10,446 nt of DNA from DATNBT01 sp964579765. GTDB taxonomy: Bacteria > Acidobacteriota > Vicinamibacteria > Vicinamibacterales > CAVVIG01. The notes under the pieces are model-generated. The model worked only from the letters and a program-made list of their open reading frames with translations. It was not told the origin of the DNA and did no database searches. Every line of letters begins with the position of its first letter. Position 1 is the stretch's first letter. The stretch is from NCBI GenBank assembly GCA_964579765.1, contig CAZOIK010000069.1, positions 1 through 10,446 of the forward strand. The letters are read 5' to 3'. Shown here one piece after another: positions 6,765-10,446 of the stretch. A program made the translations under genes and the position numbers.

Positions 6765-7138
6765 CGCGCAGCCTGATCGCGATCGCCGTGGTGCTGGCCG
6801 CCGCGCCCGCGCTCGCGCACCACTCGTTCGACGCCGAGTACGACACCGCCAAGGTCACCACCATCACCGGCTTCGTCACGAAAGTCGATTGGCAGAACCC
6901 GCACGCGTTCGTCTACATCGACGTCACCGACGCCGCGGGCGCCGTCAAGAGCTTCCGTGTCGAGATGGGTCCGCCCTACGCGCTCGTTCGCGGCGGCTGG
7001 AAGAAAGACACGGTCAAGATCGGCGACAAGGTGACGGTCGAAGGCGCCGCGCTCGCCAAGGACGGCAGCAACGCGGCCGGCTCCATGCCGACGACCATGA
7101 TGGTGACCGCGACGGGACAGAAGCTGGTCATGCGATGA
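6761..7138 (+). CDS. DUF6152 family exported protein
   Basis: A 125-residue protein with a clean signal peptide (residues 1-19, ending PALA). The mature chain would start at His20-His21 in HHSFDAEYD. The family pattern is complete: HHSF, GFVTKVDWQNPHAFVYIDV (His48 in the NPH turn), FRVEMGPPYALVRGGW and VKIGDKVTVEG, which I recognise as DUF6152, a small periplasmic beta-fold family with no assigned function. A GAGGAG at 6747-6752 lies 8 bases before the ATG. The start overlaps the previous stop, and the stop overlaps the next start, each by 4 bases (ATGA), so the three genes should be translated together. The same domain is embedded in the upstream fusion protein. An N-terminal histidine exposed by signal cleavage raises the possibility of metal binding; this is inference. 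Confidence 0.9.
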   Translation: MTRSLIAIAVVLAAAPALAHHSFDAEYDTAKVTTITGFVTKVDWQNPHAFVYIDVTDAAGAVKSFRVEMGPPYALVRGGWKKDTVKIGDKVTVEGAALAKDGSNAAGSMPTTMMVTATGQKLVMR

Positions 7139-7869
7139 GCGGGGTTCGGGAGGTTCGCGGGGTTCGGCGGGTGCTCGTGGTTCTGGTGGCTCTGGCGGCG
7201 ATGGCCCAGACGCCTGCGCCCGAGCCGGCGCCGCGGTGGCCGGACGGGCACGTGAACCTCGGATCGACGCCGGCGCACAAAGGCTACTGGGAAGTGCGGC
7301 CGGGGCTCGGCGGCATGCCGCGCGCGGCGGATCTGCCGCTGCAGCCGTGGGCGCGCGCGCTCGCGGCGTATCGCAACGCGCAGCACGATCTCTATCCGCC
7401 TCTCGTGCGCTGCAAGCCGTCGGGCGGTCCCGGCTTTTACACGGCGCCAGGATTCGAAATCGTGGACGTGCCCGACGAGCAGAAGATCTACATCCTCGAC
7501 ATCGCCGGTCCCCACTCGTGGCGCGTCGTCTACATGGACGGCCGTCCGCATCCGCCAGCCGGCGACCTGCGGCCGACCTATCTCGGCCACTCCATCGGCC
7601 GCTGGGACGGTGACACGCTCGTCATCGATACGGTCGGCTTCAACGAGAAACAGTGGCTGGTCGGATCGTATCCGTCGAGCGATCGCGCGCACCTCGTCGA
7701 ACGCATCTCGCGGCCGAACCTGCGGACGCTGTCGTACGAATTCACCGAGGACGACCCCGAGGTCTACACGCGGCCGTGGTCGGGCAAGTGGACCATCACC
7801 GAGAAGACACCCTCGAAGTGGATCGAGGGCGGCGAGATGTTCGAGTACATCTGCCAGGACTCGCGCTAG
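7135..7869 (+). CDS. Exported protein of unknown function, paralogous to the C-terminal domain of the gene at 5337
   Basis: This 244-residue protein begins with an export signal ending near AMAQTPAPEP (residues 22-31). The body from PRWPDGHVNLG (33-43) aligns end to end with residues 264-471 of the fusion protein. Shared blocks are KGYW, RCKPSGGPG, a Y-I-L-D strand, WRVVYMDGRPHPP, HSIGRWDGDTLVIDTVGFNEKQW, LVERISRPNLRTLSYEFTEDDPEVYT and a C-terminal EYICQDSR. Cys93 and Cys240 correspond to the two cysteines of the paralogue. I recognise it as a common exported family in Acidobacteriota-like genomes without an assigned role; no hydrolase or redox motif is evident. The start overlaps the DUF6152 stop (ATGA), so coupling replaces a strong ribosome site. 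It ends one base from the stop of the convergent gene, with no terminator between them. Confidence 0.88.
   Translation: MSGVREVRGVRRVLVVLVALAAMAQTPAPEPAPRWPDGHVNLGSTPAHKGYWEVRPGLGGMPRAADLPLQPWARALAAYRNAQHDLYPPLVRCKPSGGPGFYTAPGFEIVDVPDEQKIYILDIAGPHSWRVVYMDGRPHPPAGDLRPTYLGHSIGRWDGDTLVIDTVGFNEKQWLVGSYPSSDRAHLVERISRPNLRTLSYEFTEDDPEVYTRPWSGKWTITEKTPSKWIEGGEMFEYICQDSR
7142..7204 (+). repeat. Degenerate 9-base tandem repeat encoding the signal peptide of the gene at 7135
   Basis: Seven consecutive nonamers can be read from 7142: GGGTTCGGG, AGGTTCGCG, GGGTTCGGC, GGGTGCTCG, TGGTTCTGG, TGGCTCTGG and CGGCGATGG. They drift from a GGGTTCGGG-like consensus. In protein they give a three-residue rhythm (VRE VRG VRR VLV VLV ALA AMA), so charged n-region and hydrophobic core come from the same unit. 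The array begins 5 bases after the start codon. Confidence 0.7.
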
Positions 7870-7870
7870 C

Positions 7871-8662
7871 CTACTTCTTCTGCTCCCTGCTCTTCTGCGA
7901 GTAGTGCGGGCTGTACGTCATGCCGTACGGCGTGGTCAGTGTGTGCGCGGACTTCTCGCGCTCGAACTGCGCCTGCGACTCGCGAATGGCGGCGACCTCG
8001 GCCTCGGTGCAGTCGCGCAGGGTGACCTCCTCGCGCGGCACGAACATCACCTGGCCGATTGGAATCGTGCGCGTGCCTGAAATGCCCTCGCCGGGCTGCA
8101 GCACGTAGCGGAACTCGGTCTCGTGCGCGTACCAGTCGGTTTCGACGCGAATGACGAGCATCGGCGCCACCGGACGCTCGATCATGTTGAAGATCGGCGT
8201 GTAGATCGTGTCCCACCCGTCGGGCGTCTGGAAGTTGGTCGCGCCGCGCAGCGCCAGCGCGCCCGGCGGCGTACCGAGATCCTCGGGCACGATGAACTGC
8301 CGCATCAGCAGCAGCGCCTGCTCGCGCTTCAGCGGGAACTCCTTGTTGTGGAACGCCACGTCTTCCCGCATCGCCCCGATGCTGCCGACCGGCATCGACA
8401 ACGTGACGGTGAACATCTGCTGCGGCGAGCCGCCCGGCGGCGCGAGGTGATAGACGAACGAGTACCTGCCGTCGCCCTCGTAGCCGACGTAGTACGACTC
8501 GAACGGCTCGAGCGGCGGGAACACCAGGAACCCCGCGGCACTGCCCGCCTCGAGCACGGGACAATGCCGCGCGTGCTGCGGCAGCAATGGACGCTGCGCC
8601 TCCCGGCGCGGCTTCAAGCCGACACCAGGACGCGCAGAATTGGGGAACAGCCGGACTTCCAT
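7871..8662 (-). CDS. Conserved protein of unknown function, possibly DUF6065-related
   Basis: A 263-residue soluble-looking protein with no signal peptide or membrane segment. Readable blocks are EVRLFPNSARPG, a GFLVFPPLEPFESYY segment (44-58), PQQMFTVTLSMPVG, NFQTPDGWDTIYTPIFNM (143-160) and IRVETDWYAHETEFRYVLQPGEGI (171-194), followed by IPIGQVMFVPREEV. The order 'FPP', 'W-T-YTP', 'ETDW' and 'IG-Q-MFVP' reminds me of DUF6065 proteins, but this is a weak recollection. The tail SQKSREQKK is very basic and comes from a short CAGAAG-type repeat. I prefer the ATG at 8660-8662 (MEVRLF); an in-frame GTG at 8666-8668 would add two residues. The Shine-Dalgarno is poor: GAAAGG sits about 20 bases upstream, within the palindrome. 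It lies 36 bases downstream of the cytochrome gene on the same strand. Confidence 0.75.
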   Translation of the reverse strand: MEVRLFPNSARPGVGLKPRREAQRPLLPQHARHCPVLEAGSAAGFLVFPPLEPFESYYVGYEGDGRYSFVYHLAPPGGSPQQMFTVTLSMPVGSIGAMREDVAFHNKEFPLKREQALLLMRQFIVPEDLGTPPGALALRGATNFQTPDGWDTIYTPIFNMIERPVAPMLVIRVETDWYAHETEFRYVLQPGEGISGTRTIPIGQVMFVPREEVTLRDCTEAEVAAIRESQAQFEREKSAHTLTTPYGMTYSPHYSQKSREQKK

Positions 8663-8673
8663 GGCCACGCATT

Positions 8674-8702
8674 GTAGTGCAGGCCTTTCAGAGGCCGGCT
8701 AC
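8674..8702. repeat. Palindrome copy 3 (TTTCAG family), overlapping the cytochrome stop codon
   Basis: Outer arms GTAG (8674-8677) and CTAC (8699-8702) and inner arms GGCCT (8682-8686) and AGGCC (8692-8696) form an interrupted hairpin. Read on the plus strand, GTAG, GC, GGCC and TTTCAGAG occur in the same order and near-same spacing as in the copy at 4272. The minus-strand TAG of this element (complement of 8699-8701) is the stop codon of the cytochrome gene. Confidence 0.65.
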
Positions 8703-9271
8703 TGCGGCCAGGTCGCGTTCGGATCCATGTTGACGATGGCCTGCACCTGCGCGGTCGGAATCTGCGGACGGATGTACGGCCGGCCGACGCTCTTGTGGCA
8801 CGCATAGCAGCTCTCGAGCATCATCTTGTAGTTCTTCTCGAAGGCCGCCTGGTCCTTGTTCCCGATCGCATCCTTCACCATCTGGAGGCTGCTCGTGTCG
8901 ATGCCGTCGAAGATGCCCTGCAGTTCGACCGTGGTGCCGTCCTGCGCGTTGCGGATCGTCGGGTTCTTCCGCACCAGCTGCTGGATGTGGTTGCGCGCCT
9001 CGTTGAAGTAGTACTGCGCGAGCGGCCAGTTCCTCCGCTTGCCCGCCCACCACAGGTTCGTCCAGTGGAACTGGACGTCCATCATGATGGTCGAATTGGT
9101 CGGGATGAGCTGGCGCAGGTTCGCGATCTCCTGCGGCACCTCCTCTATCGTCGGCAGCCGCGGCCCGCGCGCGCGCCCCTCGCGCTGCTGCGCGGACAGC
9201 GTCGTCGCGATGCTCACGCCGACAGCGATACCGGCTGCGAATAACACTGCACCTGCAATGACCTTCTTCAT
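8699..9271 (-). CDS. Exported small monoheme c-type cytochrome
   Basis: A 190-residue protein with an N-terminal hydrophobic export segment (KKVIAGAVLFAAGIAVGVSI, then LSAQQ, residues 2-28). The single heme-binding motif is C155-Y-A-C158-H159, near the C-terminus after a helical stretch (AAFEKNYKMMLES). A motif at the end of a mainly helical chain fits a class II-like, four-helix cytochrome of periplasmic electron transfer; Met63, Met64 or Met151 could be the other ligand, which I cannot decide. The tryptophan-rich stretch FHWTNLWWAGKRRNW (68-82) is notable. I start at the ATG 9269-9271 because GGAGGGG lies 8 bases before it. An upstream ATG at 9296-9298 would put that site inside the gene and spoil the signal peptide. 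Its partner oxidoreductase is not in the window; the gene downstream is uncharacterised. Confidence 0.87.
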   Translation of the reverse strand: MKKVIAGAVLFAAGIAVGVSIATTLSAQQREGRARGPRLPTIEEVPQEIANLRQLIPTNSTIMMDVQFHWTNLWWAGKRRNWPLAQYYFNEARNHIQQLVRKNPTIRNAQDGTTVELQGIFDGIDTSSLQMVKDAIGNKDQAAFEKNYKMMLESCYACHKSVGRPYIRPQIPTAQVQAIVNMDPNATWPQ

Positions 9272-9388
9272 CTCCGAGTCCCCTCCGTGGCGCGACATTA
9301 TGCACAGACGCGGCGCCGACGCTACGCGTCAAATGTTCTATGCGCGCGCGTGACGCGTGCTACGCTAGGCGCCCTCAGGAGGATTCTT
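9272..9388. promoter_or_regulatory. Divergent promoter region between the cytochrome and cupin genes
   Basis: These 117 bases separate two genes read in opposite directions, so both promoters should lie here. For the cytochrome, GGAGGGG sits at about 9281-9287 on the minus strand. For the cupin, a perfect AGGAGG lies at 9377-9382, 6 bases before its ATG. TACGCT at 9361-9366 is a possible weak -10 for the cupin, but I see no matching -35. No repeat or operator is evident. Confidence 0.5.
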
Positions 9389-9853
9389 ATGCTTCGCTCA
9401 CGGATCCTGCTCGCGTCGCTGCTTGTCGCCGGCTCGAGCGGCTGGATCGGCCGCGCGTCGGCGCGCGCCGTCGGCGATCTGAACCCGAAGGCCATCGCGA
9501 TTACGATGCCGAACGACATCAAGTGGACGAAGACGGCGGCGTCGGAGCGCGCGGTGCTCTACGGCGACCCCTCGAAGCCCGGCTACTACGTCGTCCTGCA
9601 GAAGTGGCTGCCGCACCATAACAGCCGTCCGCACTTCCATCCGAACGACCGGTTCATCACGGTGCTCTCGGGCACGTGGTGGGTGCAGACGGGCGCGAAG
9701 TACGACCCGGACGGATTCAAGCCCGTTCCCGCGGGCAGCTTCGTCGTGCACCACGCCAAGGAGATCCACTACGACGGCGCGAAGGACGAGCCGTGCGTGC
9801 TCGAGATCGCCGGCATGGGTCCGGAGACGTCGGTCCAGGCGGAAGAGAAATAA
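9389..9853 (+). CDS. Exported cupin-domain protein
   Basis: A 154-residue protein with a signal peptide (about residues 1-25, ending GRASA) and a single cupin barrel. Cupin motif 1 is SRPHFHPNDRFITVLSGTWW (79-98), with His82 and His84 but Asp/Arg where the usual metal-binding Glu stands. Motif 2 is PAGSFVVHHAKEIHYDGAKDE, with His121, His122 and His127. The metal site therefore probably uses histidines only. The block PNDRFITVLSGTWW with the late HYDGAKDE is a recognisable subfamily of exported cupins of unknown substrate. The ATG at 9389 is chosen for the strong AGGAGG 6 bases upstream and because it gives a normal signal peptide; the frame is open further upstream but without either. It stands alone, with the sigma factor 53 bases downstream behind its own promoter. 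Confidence 0.88.
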   Translation: MLRSRILLASLLVAGSSGWIGRASARAVGDLNPKAIAITMPNDIKWTKTAASERAVLYGDPSKPGYYVVLQKWLPHHNSRPHFHPNDRFITVLSGTWWVQTGAKYDPDGFKPVPAGSFVVHHAKEIHYDGAKDEPCVLEIAGMGPETSVQAEEK

Positions 9854-9863
9854 CCCCCCTCGC

Positions 9864-9893
9864 TGCATCCCGGCGCCCCGTCCTTCTCGTATA
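9864..9893 (+). promoter_or_regulatory. Probable ECF-type promoter of the sigma factor gene
   Basis: TGCATCC (9864-9870) and CGTATA (9888-9893) are separated by 17 bases. They resemble the TGCAACC / CGTCTA pair typical of autoregulated ECF sigma promoters. Transcription would then begin around 9900, only a few bases before the ATG at 9907, implying a leaderless or nearly leaderless message. This rests on pattern resemblance only. Confidence 0.5.
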
Positions 9894-9906
9894 TGTCCTC
9901 AGAAGG

Positions 9907-10446
9907 ATGGGGACCGCCCTTGCCGCCGCCGGCGCCGCCGCGTTCGACCAGCGCGGCGATGAGCTCACGTTCGAGGCGCTCGTCCGCCGTCATCAGGCCA
10001 TGGTGTTCGGCCTCGCCCTGCACTTCCTTCAGGATCGGACCGCCGCCGAAGAAGTCGCCCAGGATGTCTTCCTCCAGCTGCACCGGCATCTCGACGCGCT
10101 GCAGTCGGCCGACCACGTGACGTTCTGGCTCCGGCGCGTCACCGCGCACCGCTGCATCGATCGCGCGCGCCGGCAGCCGTTCCGCTTTCTCCGTCTCGAC
10201 GCGATCCCCGAGCCGGCCGTGGAGAGCCGCGTGCGCGATCCGCTGCTCGAGCGCCGGCTCCGCACGCTCGTGTTCAGCTTGCCGGCCCACGCGCGGCTGG
10301 CGGTCATCCTGCGCTACCAGGAGGATCTGACGCCGGAGGAAATTGCGCGCGTGCTCGATCGGCCGGTGGCGACGGTGAAGAGCCAGCTGCAGCGCGCGCT
10401 GAAGACGCTGCGGACGAAGATCGCGGACGTGCTCGGAGAACAAGCG
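9907..10446 (+). CDS. ECF-subfamily RNA polymerase sigma factor, C-terminal end beyond the window
   Basis: 180 codons are visible, and the frame is still open at the edge. Region 2 spans about residues 22-88: FEALVRRHQAMVFGLALHFL, then TAAEEVAQDVFLQLHRHL, then FWLRRVTAHRCIDRARR, the core-binding and -10 recognition helices. Region 4 spans about 119-171: LVFSLPAHARLAVILRYQEDLTPEEIA, with the recognition helix in RPVATVKSQLQRALKTLR. The length and missing region 3 mark an ECF (group 4) factor, and little of the protein should be missing. The ATG at 9907 is the only good in-frame start ahead of region 2. The purine run AGAAGG abuts it with no spacer, too close for a normal Shine-Dalgarno. An anti-sigma gene commonly follows such factors and would be just outside the window. 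Confidence 0.9.
   Translation, partial: MGTALAAAGAAAFDQRGDELTFEALVRRHQAMVFGLALHFLQDRTAAEEVAQDVFLQLHRHLDALQSADHVTFWLRRVTAHRCIDRARRQPFRFLRLDAIPEPAVESRVRDPLLERRLRTLVFSLPAHARLAVILRYQEDLTPEEIARVLDRPVATVKSQLQRALKTLRTKIADVLGEQA

Noticed and set aside
7866..8672. Alternative minus-strand frame of 268 codons over the gene at 7871
   Set aside because: It is Arg/Ala/Gly-rich low-complexity sequence, whereas the 263-codon frame has normal amino acid composition and coherent motifs.
9272..9298. Upstream ATG for the cytochrome
   Set aside because: It adds nine residues (MSRHGGDSE) before the signal peptide and places the GGAGGGG ribosome site inside the gene.
9389..9853. Loss of the motif 1 glutamate in the cupin as evidence of a dead enzyme
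   Set aside because: The HPNDRF variant is, as far as I recall, normal in this exported cupin subfamily, so it is a family trait rather than a defect.
9893..10120. ATG at 9893 as the sigma factor start
   Set aside because: It is in a different frame giving a Ser/Pro-rich 75-residue product; the sigma motifs are in the frame of the ATG at 9907.
1..10446. CRISPR array, tRNA, rRNA or insertion sequence
   Set aside because: I found no spaced direct repeats of CRISPR size, no tRNA-like cloverleaf, no rRNA sequence and no transposase frame; nearly the whole window is protein-coding.

Overview
The window is a densely coding, GC-rich stretch of a bacterial chromosome. Intergenic gaps are mostly under 120 bases and third codon positions are strongly G/C. 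Several features suggest an Acidobacteriota-like genome, with the Vicinamibacteria as my best guess: a DUF6152 gene beside its companion family, an ECF sigma gene behind a TGCATCC / CGTATA promoter, and GC-rich palindromes dropped between genes. This placement is inference; nothing in the window fixes the taxon.

Left part (1-4275) is a two-sided cassette for short-chain acyl or keto acids. On the minus strand lie a short-chain fatty acid permease of the AtoE family, a thiolase, and the start of a methylenetetrahydrofolate reductase-like gene cut by the window edge. Divergently, 69 bases away, are the two overlapping subunits of a family I 3-oxoacid CoA-transferase. Together these would import a short-chain acid, activate it with CoA, and cleave the 3-ketoacyl-CoA to acetyl-CoA.

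Middle part (4307-7869) continues on the plus strand with almost no gaps. It holds a secreted alpha/beta hydrolase closely resembling Alcaligenes esterase 713, including the vicinal Cys-Cys at the oxyanion hole, and then three exported proteins of unknown function linked by overlapping start and stop regions. The first of these is a three-part fusion. The second (DUF6152) and third are free-standing versions of its middle and C-terminal parts. The six plus-strand genes from 2975 to 7869 may form one transcription unit.

Right part (7871-10446) holds a minus-strand pair (a small monoheme c-type cytochrome, then a gene of unknown function that may be a DUF6065 relative), a divergent exported cupin with an excellent Shine-Dalgarno, and an ECF sigma factor running off the right edge. 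The sigma gene has a likely autoregulatory promoter placed so close to its start codon that the mRNA leader would be only a few bases.

The features least explained by the gene list are repeats. A small palindrome family (TTTCAG core) occurs three or four times, and twice its TAG supplies the stop codon of the upstream gene. A hairpin repeat and a 9-base tandem repeat encode the hydrophobic N-termini of two of the exported proteins. The DUF6152 gene set shows apparent domain fission or fusion, with loss of all three candidate metal-binding histidines in the fused copy.
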